64,000 bases of DNA. It comes from Edaphochlamys debaryana. Its lineage: Eukaryota; Chlorophyta; Chlorophyceae; Chlamydomonadales. The stretch covers positions 434,001 through 498,000 of the forward strand of contig JAEHOE010000092.1 of NCBI GenBank assembly GCA_016858145.1, given 5' to 3'. The notes below the pieces were generated by a model that saw only the letters and a list, made by a program, of their open reading frames with translations, ran no database searches and was not told where the DNA came from. This document shows, in pieces, positions 34,201 through 43,842 of the stretch (within the stretch, counting starts at the first letter, position 1; every line of letters begins with the position of its first letter). Position numbers and translations under genes: made by a program.

Positions 34201-37200
34201 CCGCCGTACCGAATGTCACGTGTTGAGATGGCGGCGGTTGATGCGGAGATGGCCAAACTACTGAAGGACGGACTGATCGAGCCCAGCACGAGTGCCTGGG
34301 GTTCCCCTGTCATGGTCATCCCTAAGAAGGCTGATCCCGTGGCGGTCACGGCCGACGGGCAGGATGAGACGAGCAAACCCAAGCCCCCGGCTGAATTCCG
34401 GGTGGTGACCGATGCGCGAGCGTGCAACCTGGTCGTCCGCCCGCAGCGCTACCCAATGGGGAATATCCAGGACCTGTTGGACACCGCCGCGCCGTCAGGC
34501 GGGTCCACTATGATCTACTCCAGCCTGGACCTCAAGGCGGGATACTGGCAGGTGCCCATGCATGATGAAGAGTCGAAAGACAAGCTGACGATTGTGACCC
34601 CACACGCCGCGTATCGCCCTACGGTCATGCCCATGGGCTTTCGGAACTCAAGTGCGGTGTTCAGCCGGCTGATGTCCCTCGTGATGGCGCCTTTGATGCC
34701 CGGCTCTCACTACCAAGAACGGGAGGCTGCAAGCGCAGACCGCCCACGCCCTCGCCCATGCTGCGTGGCCTTTGCCGACGATGTGCTCACCTTCGCCCCC
34801 ACGTGGGAGGAGCACTTGAGGGCACTGGAGGACGTGTTTGCATGTCTGCGACTGGCGGGCTTGCGCGTGGCGCTGAAGAAGTGCAGGCTTGGCATGAAGA
34901 GGGTGATCTTTCTGGGACACCTGCTGGACGGAGAGAAGGGCACAGTTGAGCCTGACCCGCGTAACTTGGCAACGATTGAGCGGCTGCCCGCACCGCGGAC
35001 GGTCAAGGAGGTGCGCAGTTGGATATCGACGGCGGCATACTACAAGGCGTTCATCCGCAACTTTAGCCTCAAGGCAAAGCCCCTGTACGAGCTGACGCGC
35101 AAGGACCAACCTTGGCAGTGGGGACCGGAGGAGCACGAGGCGTGGAGCACGTTGCGGCAGGCCCTGCTCAGCACGCCAGTCCTGGCCGCGCCTGACTTCT
35201 CCCGGCCGTTCATCATCGCCACGGATTGGAGCAAGCATGCCGTGGCGGCGATCCTGAGTCAAGTGGGGCCAGATGGGAAGGAGAGGGTGGTGCAGTACGC
35301 AAGCAAGAAGATGTCAGGAAGCCAGCTCAACTGGTCCGCAGCGGACGGCGAGTGCTATGCCGCCGTCTTCGGCGTGACTCACTTCCGCCCATACGTGTGG
35401 GGAACGCGCTTCACCCTCCTCACCGATAGTATGGCGGTGCGGTACTTGATGACCGCCAAGACGTCCAGTCTGCAGGGCAAGCTCGCCCGCATGGCCCTTA
35501 AGCTTATGTCGTACGACATGGACATCCAGCATCGGGCGGGCGAGAAGCATGGGAACGTGGACGGCCTGAGCCGGCTGGCACACTTGGCGGAGGACAGCGA
35601 CGATGAGGAGCGCCCGCCTGGGGTGGCAAGTGGAGTGGCAAGCTCAGAACACTGGCAGGCGGAGGCCACCACGGTGGAGATGTGTGCTGGTGAGGCTCCG
35701 AGAGCGGAGCTCTCGCCAGAAATCGAGGTCTACGTCACGAGCCGTATTGCCTCAGCGCAACCCGTGCGTCGCAGCCTATGTGCGCCGAATCCGCGGCCCT
35801 GGCGGCGACCGACGACCCTCTTGCCGAAGTCGGTGAGCGCCCCTAACCGTCGTGACACGGCGCCCCTGGTATCCTACCGTGGGGTGGCTGCGATCAGGAT
35901 GGAGGACTTGGGGGACGGCGAGGATGAGGGTACGGCGGACCTATGGGGAGGAGCGCACACCGGTCTGGAGGTGTACATGACTGATGGGCGCTCTGAAGCT
36001 AACCGTAACTGCAACACTTACTACGCTCCGGATTACCGGCCGGGTGGCAACCCGCCCGCGCCCCGCATCTCACCGCAGCAGCTTCAGGCCAACCAGGCTC
36101 TGGGACGACGGCTTGCGCGGGAGGAGGCGGCAGAGGGGGAGGCCCACCGCAGGGAGAACCTGGAGTTGGACGAGAGGGAACGACGGGCGGGCATGACACA
36201 CGAGACTGGGGTCGTCACAGGTCGCTCGAGCATCCGCTCCCATCGCTTCCCCCGGGTGCCCTGGGTGCCAGCGCCCGGAGCACCGCGGCGCCCCGTCGTG
36301 GAAAGAGAGGAGGAGGAGGCCCCGGTGCCCCTCACGCAGCCAGCCCACGCACCTGTGCGCGCCGCCGAGCACGGTGCGGGTGAGGTGGACGGGATGGACA
36401 TTCCACAGACTCAACCCGTGGCGCGGGAGGCGGAGGGCCCAGTCCCCATGGAGGGCGATGATGACCGGACGCAGACACCCTCGGGCGGTGAGGAACCAGG
36501 AGTGGTCCCCGTCTATCCGGGAACCGAGCCCCAGTCACCGCTGTGGGCAAGAGGACGCGACCCCGGGGACGGGGAAGGGGGGCCTCAGACCAAGCGGCAG
36601 CGCAGACGGAGCTGCCTGCTAACCGGGGTCGTGGACCCAGAGAAGGAGGGCACCTCTGAGGAGCGGGGGCAAGGGTCCCCTGAGGACTGGAACCCCGCGA
36701 TCCGGTGCTCCGTGTGCGGTCAAGGGATGCCTGATGACTCCTTGCTTCTCTGTGACTATTACGGGTGTACCCAGGCCTTCCACACTTTCTGCCTCAACCC
36801 GCCCCTGGCCCACGTGCCGCCGGGCATGTGGATGTGCCCAGGCCCACACGCACCGTTTGTACCGCCGGCCCCAGTGGCCCCCGCAGCCGCTGCGGCCCCT
36901 GCGCCGCCGCAGGCCCCGGTGGCAGCGCCTGGGCCGAGTGACCTGACGACGGAAGGCACCGGCGCAGAGGAGGACAGTGGCGGGTCGGCCCGTGAGAGCC
37001 TTGTGGTGTCGTGGAGGCCTGAGGACGAGGGGGAGGAAGAGGAGGGGGAAGGCATGGGTGAGGATGTGGCTGTGGAGCTGGAAATTGAGGAGGGAGAAGG
37101 GGCGGATGAGGGGGATGAGGCTGGACCCTCGAAACCCCGGGCGGAGAGGTCGCCCTGGGAAGACACGGCCCTGATCCATTACCTGCAAACGGGGCGCTGG

Positions 37201-38829
37201 AGCTTCCCCGAAAACATGGGCCTGGAGAGGGCAATCAAGGAGACCAAGAGGATTGAGCGTCGGGCAGAGAACTATATGTGGCTCGAGGGGACGCTGTACA
37301 AGGTGCGGCGCCAGCAGCGACGGCTTCCAGCCGGGGAGATCTCAAAGTGGAAGGTCCCCAAGCCGGCCGAGTGCGCGTCTATTGTGCGCACGGTGCACAG
37401 TCAGGGGCATCAGGGCTTTGACAAAACCTACAGCTCCGTGCAGGCCCGGTTCTGGTGGCCCGGCGTGCGCAAGGATGTGGAAGCCTGCCTACGTCAGTGC
37501 CCCGAGTGCGCTAGCAACCAGAACAAACTGCTGCGCCATCCTCGGCTTCGCCCCCTTCCGGTCGTACCGATATTGGATACGGTGCACTTGGACCTGTTCG
37601 GCCCGGTGACGAAGACGCCGCGCGGGCATCGTTACTGCTTGGTCATGGTGGACAGCTTCAGCTCTTGGGTAGAAGTAGTGCCCCTGAAGACGAAGAAGGC
37701 GGCGGAGGTCTGGACGGCCTTCTGGCAGAACTGGGTCTGTCGGTATGGCGTGCCAAGGGTGGTGGTGTCAGACCGTGGTACAGAGTTCACGGGCAAGGCC
37801 TTCGCACGCGAGCTGCGCTCCCGCAGCATCAAGCAGTACGTCACGGCCGGTAGCAACCCGCGTGGCAACGGGAAGGCGGAACGCATGGTGGGGACCTTGC
37901 TGGATTCTCTCCGCAAGTTGATCACCGAGGAGACCGAGTGGGATGCCAAGTGCTACGACGCCGCTTATGCTTATCGTACGGCGGCCCACGCCGTCACCAA
38001 GATGAGCCCTGCTCTGTGCATGTTTGGGCGCGAGCTCACCTTGGCTGTGGAGCTGGCTCCCCCGGCAGACCCGGAGGCCTCGCCGGAGGAAGTTGAGCCC
38101 GAGCAGGTCCGTGTAGAGTGGACGTCCGAGCACTACCAGCTCCTGAGGGCACGGCGAGAGCGCATGGAAGGGTTGGCGGTGGATGCGGAGAAGAGGCACG
38201 TTGAGGCGAAGGAGAGGGCGGAAAGGGAGTATCAGAAGAGGCGGCACCAATCCAAGCCCAGGCAACGAGGGCAGAAGCCCGGCAAGCCGGAAGACGGATC
38301 GGCGGCAGGGGCGGGTCCAGTTAACCCCCTTGGGGAGGAAGTAGTGGCGGCGGCCCGGCAGGCGACTGTGCAGCGGAAGCCGCGCGGTAAGGAGGCGGCC
38401 CAGCCCCCCTTGGCTAAGCCCCAGCAGCGGGAAGGTGCCAACCCAGGCGCCGTACCTACCCAAGCACGCGCGTCAGCCCCGGAGATTGGTCCGGCGGATC
38501 AGAGGCGCGAAGCGCCCGCCGCCGCCGGTGGTGCGCCAGCTGAAGGGGCAGGCCCGAACCCTGGACCTGTGGAAAGGGAGACCGGGGGACAATACAATGT
38601 CAGGCCAGCGCAGGCGCACGAGCTTCGAGGGCTGCCCGACATCCCGCAAGACGCTTTGGTGTGGAAGCTGAAGCGACGGGATAGTAAGATGGCCAAGGAC
38701 CGTGAGGGACCCTACCTGTTCCAGTTTTGGCGGGCACCCGACGGCTCCCACGCCATCGTCAAGGACGCGCAAGGGACCATGTTTCCCGTCGCGTCGCACC
38801 TCCTGTTCGTGCCTCGGTCCAGCTTGTAG
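31291..38829 (+). CDS. Gag-Pol polyprotein (protease, RT, RNase H, PHD-like finger, integrase)
   Basis: One frame of 2512 residues. Gag region about 20-165 with W-x-FR-x-FVNRF and a basic helix; no CCHC knuckle noticed. Aspartic protease DSGA at 591-594. RT about 995-1260: VVTDAR at 1041, [10 protein letters not shown] near 1078, catalytic FADD at 1161-1164. RNase H with TDWS at 1311-1314 and TDSM. A very acidic segment lies near 750-830. A Cys/His cluster at 1806-1856 (CSVC, CDYYGC, HTFC, WMC) matches a PHD finger and lies between RNase H and integrase. Integrase has an H-x3-H/C-x2-C zinc site (2036-2073) and catalytic D2101, D2161, E2197 with the exact 35-residue D-E spacing. A GPYLF motif near 2473 marks a GPY/F module; there is no chromodomain. 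Gag and Pol are fused without a frameshift. All catalytic residues I could check are present. Confidence 0.93.
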   Translation: MEDQERQHGVTASGLNAIPLFDPDLHDARQWLNRIERHAQLFEWRDEDKLMVACCRLNSVAQIWEAGLGPELGNWASFRRAFVNRFAEREDELYSRLANCKQGRKESVRRYADRYRHLCSQLSIDANEDPTYMYNFLRGLQPRIHAKVYLLRPRDLDAAISDAIYVSEGLDLARDDQGDEEEGEDVGRSAPSRKGREEGPRFERVNPAPRYELVRPEPRSGGMARGRDAQDRPRVRWDDRREPMGRREVTRTPPRAAPPPRPPASPTGGASNDIEALRREFARLSVNLQEMQRRQEGGYPTRRGDDLATMVSMVDVDHTPQVYSAHGGPLRGRFPRLSPTPPRYQSPRFHNHQAHRDEVYLKRMGDFPNTTLPRKRVAIDPARYVNPAGAGGAREGRAGGEEERPHVAARRAMPAGTRMDPPPAQPPAFEARRSPGRVGWRPPPRAAGETMGRTHAIPAGNPMEEEGRVADEIMLKVNKFPLTLGSALRVNPVNVYTKLGARILNVARAQRDKGAAAAPSPGAPAAPAQHAAEINPDSPDQARGDPMIMHADPGVVMKTTALEPPRFQVCRAEILLADAEGVMVKTPSIIDSGASNSLAPYQTVRKLRLLPSIEPTSATFLSADGSSAKPSGRIRELFTSTGDMVITIDPFVSQARSYYMLLGCDWLSQARATICYDTSRLYYTNDDGQRSFIPITFLRSPEAMMVETIPEEDSPEGALVADFDPPPAAAAGARTQSASTSAPGAGEPMDDGDLPPLVEDSDEDEDEAEEGEEEEGSEEGSNSESEDDDGDDDAGAGGSPGSWGSWEDNEDGPDQDDWERQAQSTRRPNVEVYLSPSAAGPARSAASPSGRTAPAGEGEGAVAQLGTKGSGRTESLPSPPTFTSAEEHLAAARALATRAWARNKETPPREELSNTLRERINPDLTSAQREGMYQLLMRNHDMFALTNSELGRTTWVTCKVDTGDSPPVYTPPYRMSRVEMAAVDAEMAKLLKDGLIEPSTSAWGSPVMVIPKKADPVAVTADGQDETSKPKPPAEFRVVTDARACNLVVRPQRYPMGNIQDLLDTAAPSGGSTMIYSSLDLKAGYWQVPMHDEESKDKLTIVTPHAAYRPTVMPMGFRNSSAVFSRLMSLVMAPLMPGSHYQEREAASADRPRPRPCCVAFADDVLTFAPTWEEHLRALEDVFACLRLAGLRVALKKCRLGMKRVIFLGHLLDGEKGTVEPDPRNLATIERLPAPRTVKEVRSWISTAAYYKAFIRNFSLKAKPLYELTRKDQPWQWGPEEHEAWSTLRQALLSTPVLAAPDFSRPFIIATDWSKHAVAAILSQVGPDGKERVVQYASKKMSGSQLNWSAADGECYAAVFGVTHFRPYVWGTRFTLLTDSMAVRYLMTAKTSSLQGKLARMALKLMSYDMDIQHRAGEKHGNVDGLSRLAHLAEDSDDEERPPGVASGVASSEHWQAEATTVEMCAGEAPRAELSPEIEVYVTSRIASAQPVRRSLCAPNPRPWRRPTTLLPKSVSAPNRRDTAPLVSYRGVAAIRMEDLGDGEDEGTADLWGGAHTGLEVYMTDGRSEANRNCNTYYAPDYRPGGNPPAPRISPQQLQANQALGRRLAREEAAEGEAHRRENLELDERERRAGMTHETGVVTGRSSIRSHRFPRVPWVPAPGAPRRPVVEREEEEAPVPLTQPAHAPVRAAEHGAGEVDGMDIPQTQPVAREAEGPVPMEGDDDRTQTPSGGEEPGVVPVYPGTEPQSPLWARGRDPGDGEGGPQTKRQRRRSCLLTGVVDPEKEGTSEERGQGSPEDWNPAIRCSVCGQGMPDDSLLLCDYYGCTQAFHTFCLNPPLAHVPPGMWMCPGPHAPFVPPAPVAPAAAAAPAPPQAPVAAPGPSDLTTEGTGAEEDSGGSARESLVVSWRPEDEGEEEEGEGMGEDVAVELEIEEGEGADEGDEAGPSKPRAERSPWEDTALIHYLQTGRWSFPENMGLERAIKETKRIERRAENYMWLEGTLYKVRRQQRRLPAGEISKWKVPKPAECASIVRTVHSQGHQGFDKTYSSVQARFWWPGVRKDVEACLRQCPECASNQNKLLRHPRLRPLPVVPILDTVHLDLFGPVTKTPRGHRYCLVMVDSFSSWVEVVPLKTKKAAEVWTAFWQNWVCRYGVPRVVVSDRGTEFTGKAFARELRSRSIKQYVTAGSNPRGNGKAERMVGTLLDSLRKLITEETEWDAKCYDAAYAYRTAAHAVTKMSPALCMFGRELTLAVELAPPADPEASPEEVEPEQVRVEWTSEHYQLLRARRERMEGLAVDAEKRHVEAKERAEREYQKRRHQSKPRQRGQKPGKPEDGSAAGAGPVNPLGEEVVAAARQATVQRKPRGKEAAQPPLAKPQQREGANPGAVPTQARASAPEIGPADQRREAPAAAGGAPAEGAGPNPGPVERETGGQYNVRPAQAHELRGLPDIPQDALVWKLKRRDSKMAKDREGPYLFQFWRAPDGSHAIVKDAQGTMFPVASHLLFVPRSSL

Positions 38830-39715
38830 GCAGGGTGCCTGCGGGCGAAGGGCGGGGTGACGGTCGGGACAAGCCGGACACCGACCGAGACAGGGACCTC
38901 TTCCGCCACGACAAGTGGCCATAACTTTGAGTTATCCGACGACGGGAGGCAATCCTTGAGCGAACTGTGCTGTGCTGAGGGGCGCGGTCGCGATGGTCGC
39001 AACATCGCACGCCCAGGTGACCGGGAGTCACAGGACACGTGTGGCGCACGGGTTGGAAACGCCCCGTGACTAACCATCAAGTTTCTGGTCAACGCACCAA
39101 CGAAAAGTGACAGGCTCCGAACGCGTTGACCACAACCACGGTAGGGTTTGCGACGAAAAAGGGCACGCCGGCAGGCGCCGCGTAAGGAAAGCCTTATGGG
39201 AAGTGTAAGCAAGGAAGGAGTGCCGCCCGGCTGCTGAAGCAGAGGGGCAGGGGCGCATATCCTGTGGCAAACCGCTAGGGTCAACGGTCCAACTTCTCAC
39301 GCCGGGCCCTACCCGGTCTGCGGCTCCCCTCAATGGGTGCACGTGACACTTCAGAAGACTAAGGATGCGTCGGCTGGGGCAAACGGGCATGGGTGGCGGT
39401 GTTCGCTCTCCAGGGCTGACCCGCCAGCGCCGCCAGCGCCCCCGCGTAGGCGACGCCGGCCCCCATAGCGCCCCGCGGTAAGGTGCCGACTATGGAGTCT
39501 GTGCTGGAGAAGCCTCCAACGCGCAAGCTCACAAGCTCGTGCCGTACGGGCGGTTGGCCAAGCCTGGTGCACAGGTGGCAAATAAACGACCGCCGGAGGA
39601 GGGGGCAACCGAACGCCACCCTTAAACGCCAACACAACCCGGCAACCCGTTACACGCTGCACACGCGACAACATTATTGCCTCTGGAGCGCGGAGGTTTC
39701 TAGCTAACCCGCATC
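38830..39715 (+). other. Spacer between Gag-Pol and second ORF, with TGTAA
   Basis: About 0.9 kb without coding features. TGTAA at 39204-39208 could end a Gag-Pol mRNA, and the rest could hold an internal promoter or splice acceptor for the second ORF; neither is proven. Confidence 0.4.
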
Positions 39716-41119
39716 ATGCTTGCTGTCGCCGCCAAAAAGGCTGACTCCGGCCGTAGCGCTAGGGATGCCGGTGTGCATGGGCTCCGCCCGAGCACCGCGC
39801 TTAGGACGTCGGTCCGTGTGCGTGGTTTTGTCAACTACAAGGGAGTGCGCCTGGTGAGGGCCCTCCCGGCGGTGCGCGCCCGGCCCAACGGCAAGCCCAG
39901 CGTCGCGGCCGAGGCCGACAAGGACCCCAAGTCCCTGACTAAGGACTTCATCTATACCGGTACCCAGACGGCTGCGGTCAAGTGGCTGCTCAAGAAGCTC
40001 AACGTGAGCGGAAGGAGCGTGGTGGCGCTCAACCATCTGGTGTCTCAGATGTCGCTTCAGCTCGCGCGGGCCGAGAAGGCCCACAGCGATGTCACCAAGG
40101 AGAATCTGTCGCTGGCTGAGCTGCTGGGAGTACTCGCGGCGCTGGTCGGCGGGGTCCTGTTCCCGTACGCAGACCCCATCATGCTGACTCAGTACATGAT
40201 GGCCGCCCTGGGCTCTGGGCCGGGCACCGGGGGCCTGTTCTTCGAGGGCGAGATACTGCCTCCCAACGAGGCTTTCACCACCGTGGTCTCCGGTGTGCAG
40301 CGCCTGTCCATGGCCCTGACTGACCCGCGCATTGCGCCCCACATCGCCAAGGTGTTTGACATGGCCCGCTCGTACAACACGACCGACACCTTCGCCTCCG
40401 CCTTCGAGGACCTCGGCATCTGCGCGCCCAGCTCCGGCAAACCTCCCTCGACGGCCGTCGCCAAGGCCATTGAGCGGGGCGCATGGGCCACGGCTAAGGC
40501 CAACGTGCACCTGCAGTCCCTGATCCCGCCGATCCCGCCCATGCACGCCCCCACGGGCATTGTGTTCGCTGAGCACCCTCCTCCGCCTCCGCCTCCCCCG
40601 CCTAGCGCCTCCTCTCCGGCGGCTGACAACGGCGGCGCTCCCATGGACACCAACCTGGGCAACGAGATCCCCGACCCCGTGTTCGCCCCCTGCGACCCCG
40701 AGACGGTCGAGGCCTTCGGCGCCTTCTCCTCGCCGGACGCTAAGATGTGCGAGCCGCCCGGCTCCCCCACCTGCTCCGCCGGCCTGGTCCCCATGACTCA
40801 CGCCCCCTTCAACCCGCTCGAGGAGAGCCCCGCTCCCTTCGCCACCTCCTTCCCCAGCCCCATGGACTACCAGGTGGTGCCGCAGATGGACTGCCCGCCT
40901 TTCGTGCCGCCGCCGCCGCCCGGCAGCCCGGACTTCGGCGACTCCGGCTTCCCCGACTCCATTCCCGGCCCCGGCAGCTCCCCTCCGCTGGTGATTGTGT
41001 TCAAGGGCAAGGTCAAGGACCCCCGCCGGCACCTGCGCGTGGTCCGCTCCATCGGCTCCCGCCGCGTGCGCCTGGCGACTGACCCGCCCGCGGCGAGCCC
41101 GGAGGTCATGGTCGAGTAA
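39716..41119 (+). CDS. Second retrotransposon ORF: 467-residue protein with transit-peptide-like N-terminus
   Basis: A single exon from MLAVAAKKADSGRSARDAG to SPEVMVE-stop. The first about 65 residues are Arg/Ala/Ser/Val-rich with very few acids, ending ...GKPSVAAEADKD, which looks like a chloroplast transit peptide with a V-x-A cleavage context. Residues 75-260 are helical, with a hydrophobic segment around 131-165 (LSLAELLGVLAALVGGVLFP). The C-terminal half is Pro-rich and disordered (nine consecutive Pro near 288), followed by a basic tail (KGKVKDPRRHLRVVRSIGSR). It lacks envelope features: no signal peptide, no Cys-rich ectodomain, no C-terminal anchor. Base use is cleaner (mostly C- or G-ending codons) than in Gag-Pol. 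I do not recognise the family. Options are an accessory protein of the element or a captured host cDNA. Confidence 0.75.
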   Translation: MLAVAAKKADSGRSARDAGVHGLRPSTALRTSVRVRGFVNYKGVRLVRALPAVRARPNGKPSVAAEADKDPKSLTKDFIYTGTQTAAVKWLLKKLNVSGRSVVALNHLVSQMSLQLARAEKAHSDVTKENLSLAELLGVLAALVGGVLFPYADPIMLTQYMMAALGSGPGTGGLFFEGEILPPNEAFTTVVSGVQRLSMALTDPRIAPHIAKVFDMARSYNTTDTFASAFEDLGICAPSSGKPPSTAVAKAIERGAWATAKANVHLQSLIPPIPPMHAPTGIVFAEHPPPPPPPPPSASSPAADNGGAPMDTNLGNEIPDPVFAPCDPETVEAFGAFSSPDAKMCEPPGSPTCSAGLVPMTHAPFNPLEESPAPFATSFPSPMDYQVVPQMDCPPFVPPPPPGSPDFGDSGFPDSIPGPGSSPPLVIVFKGKVKDPRRHLRVVRSIGSRRVRLATDPPAASPEVMVE

Positions 41120-41210
41120 GGGGCGGGTTGATGCAGCGGTCGAGCAACCGCAGCGTGGGTTCTAGCTGACGGGACGTGCAGCCCCGCAACTACCCCCAGC
41201 GTTGTACAGC

Positions 41211-42492
41211 TGTTGCACGAGGGTGGTTGAACATGAGGATTGGGTGTCCACGCGACACGCTCCTGCGTGTGCCGCGCACTTTGCGGCTGTACCATAGCAC
41301 TTGCATGCCCACGAGCGATTGGCATGCGCTCATGGCAGGGCACGCACATTGACAAGTCGGGGGTGCACTTCTAAGTTTCTACGGCATGCGGCGTGGTGTG
41401 TGTGGCGTGTGGCCTGGAGCAATGGCACGTGTACCACTGAGTAAGCAAGGGTCCCCTGGACCACTAGTTGTCTTTGTGGCGAGCGAGGCGCCCTGGATAC
41501 CCTGGGACGAGTGGAAGGGCACCGTATGTGGGATAAGGGTGTGTGGTCGTGAGGGCTGAGCGGTCGGGAGCACATCTGCGGCCTGTGTACAATATTGCAA
41601 GTGGATCTGGACCATGCAAGATGGGTGGCGAGGGCCAAGGGGGAAGAGGGTGTGTGGTTGTTGACGCTCGGAGGTGTTTGGTGGTCACGGCAATTGTGGT
41701 TTGGGTTGATTGATGTGGTTGTGCGGTAGTGCGTGAAGCTTTCAAAGGGGCCTTATGCGATTGCCCGGGAGTACATAAGGAGTGGCCGGTGACGGATGGG
41801 GTAAGCCCCGGATCCAAAATCGTGATCGTCTGGAGCGTAAACCTGCCCTGACTCGCTATTCTGCGGCTTTATTGCCAAGTGCTATCCTGCCGAGCCCTCT
41901 GTAATCTGAGAGCTCACTTCTGTCTCCGACCTGGAGCCCCGCGCCCTGTTCCCAGAGGCGTCAGGCACGGACCCCTGGTCCCTGCCCCCACTCAGCCTGC
42001 CTGCCCCGCAGCCGGCTGTGTTTGTCTCGTGTCCCCTTCAGCGCTCGCACTAGCGCCACAGGGCACGCTCCCCGCTCCTCGCCTGCATCAGTGCGCGAGC
42101 GGAGGCGAGCGCATTGGCTTCCTACCCGATCACACGCTAAACCCTGCGGGCCCTCAGCCCAGCCGGGTCTTCACCGCAGCAGCCCCGCGCCGCTGCTCCA
42201 TCCCCCCCCCCTTCCGTCCGCTCACACCCCTTTGACCCCGTCACGCTATACGCTTCCGCTGCATCACTTCCCAAACCTAAGTCCCACTTCGACGTGCGCA
42301 ATACCCCTGCGTCACGAGACCCGCGCTTGAGACATCCCGAGCCCGCTCCCTGAGGCGAGACCAGAGTCAGCGTCTTCACACGCTAGATCCTGGGCACCAC
42401 CGGGCGTGCAGAACGATCCTAGGGCAGCAATCCACACGACTGGGCCACAAAAAAAAATTTGTGGGTACTCATTAAGTGTGGCCCTGCTTTCC
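41211..42492 (+). repeat. Downstream LTR
   Basis: Second copy of the 1282-bp repeat. It is itself bracketed by GCGTTGTACA at 41199-41208 and 42493-42502. Confidence 0.9.
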
Positions 42493-43842
42493 GCGTTGTA
42501 CAACTAAGAAAGCTAAGGACCAAGGTACGTACAATTTATGGGGCGAGGGATACAGGTGCTACCTGCTGCTGATGAGCACTGGGGAGATTTGAGTTACGAC
42601 CTGATGAGCGTCATCGACCGTGGACAGCGCTGTGGGGGAAGTGGCCCCGGGCCGGTACACGAACGCATCAAGACACACACAGTTGTTGCCTGAAGGCCAA
42701 GAGGGGCCAGGGCAGAGTGAGGCAACCACAGGCCCTGCCCTTGAGCAGTACCACGTAGGGCTGCCAGCTGCGTGTCCACGTCAACCCCTGCCTGGCCGAA
42801 GCAGAGGATGAAGTTGCATGCAATTACTCCGTCCTCCGGTAACCCACGCACTCCTGCATCCCTGCTGACGTGCTGAGACATACACGCTTTGCCGGCGGCA
42901 TGACTTGGTGGGATTGCCTGGTGGCTCACAATCACACCAAAGCCTCTATTCAAGGTCCTCCTCGATCGGCCATGCGCGCGCGCGGCCGGGCACGTACCCT
43001 GGCTCACACCCACCAACGCCCCGCTGCCCCCTGCCCAAACAAGCAAATTGCGATAGTTCGCTAAGCGCAAGTCTGCACGCGATAGGGAGTGGCAATAAAA
43101 ATAATTTCATAAGCTCGTGGGCTGGGCGTGCCTGGGCAGCAGCGGCAGCTGCCTGTATAGCCTGTATGTTTCGGTCTGTCACATGAGAGTGGTGTGCTGC
43201 CCATGCCCTCACCATCCAAGCAGCATACCGGCTGGTAGTCAAAGGCCTGATTGCTTGTGCGCATAGGCCTCGCCACAAGTGCTGCTGGCTGGACGAGTTA
43301 GGCAGGCAGAACCTGCTGAAGCAAGCCCCCTCACACACCGCCGATATACCGCCAGTGCGACAGCTGCTGACGTAGCCACGCCGTCACATCCGCAGCCCAG
43401 CAGCAGACGACGCAGTGGGATTACCTTCAAAGTCTATGACGACTCGATAGAGCGATCGAGCCCTTCAACGTTCACATTCTCCACCTCTGCTGCACCCCTG
43501 GTACCCCGCCCTGACACCCGCCCCCCGTCACACATTACGACGGACCAAGTAGTAGACCGGTCTGATTGGGAGAGTGCCCTGCCTCAGGTAATTGTGACTG
43601 ACAGCACTGGGGCTGCAGGCCTACGCGCTCGCACGTTGTGCACGACCCGCTCCGTTCATTCTGCTGTGTCTGTTCGTTTCCGCCCGAGGCGTCGTAATAA
43701 TTTTGCGAACTTTCTGCCGTGCCGTGCCAGGATTGTCCTGCTGCTGCACGACAGGGCAAATCAACCTCTTTAAAAGCCCGGAGGGCCCACTTATTGGCCA
43801 GATCACTAGACCTGCCACCTTATCGGCTGCTGCGCACGGAAT
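42493..43842. other. Intergenic/promoter region of the NIDO-EGF gene
   Basis: No gene seen. The right-hand 0.6 kb contains the paralogous block at 43221 and must include the promoter of the gene starting at 43843. Confidence 0.45.
43221..43720 (+). repeat. Block paralogous to 27335-28085
   Basis: Collinear landmarks listed for the left copy recur here: CAAAGGCCTGATTGCTTGTG, ACCGCCGATA, GCTGACGTAGCCACGCC, GGCCTACGCGCT, TTGTGCACGAC, GAGGCGTCGT, TTGCGAAC. It ends about 120 bases before the ATG at 43843. Confidence 0.75.

Larger units (their letters stand above)
29910..42492 (+). mobile_element. Ty3/Gypsy-type LTR retrotransposon with an extra downstream ORF
   Basis: Two 1282-bp direct repeats (29910-31191, 41211-42492) bracket a primer-binding-site-like TGG immediately after the first repeat, a 7.5-kb Gag-Pol ORF and a 1.4-kb second ORF, all in one orientation. 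Pol order (protease, RT, RNase H, integrase) is that of Ty3/Gypsy. Reading frames are intact and no mismatch was seen in the LTR stretches I compared, so the copy is young and may be competent. Odd points: the LTR ends in CC rather than CA; the outer flanks (GGACTA left, GCGTTG right) are not a target-site duplication; and no clear polypurine tract precedes the downstream LTR. Confidence 0.85.

Noticed and set aside
39716..41119. Envelope-like gene of a retrovirus-type element
   Set aside because: No signal peptide, no Cys-rich ectodomain, no C-terminal transmembrane anchor; the N-terminus looks like a transit peptide instead.
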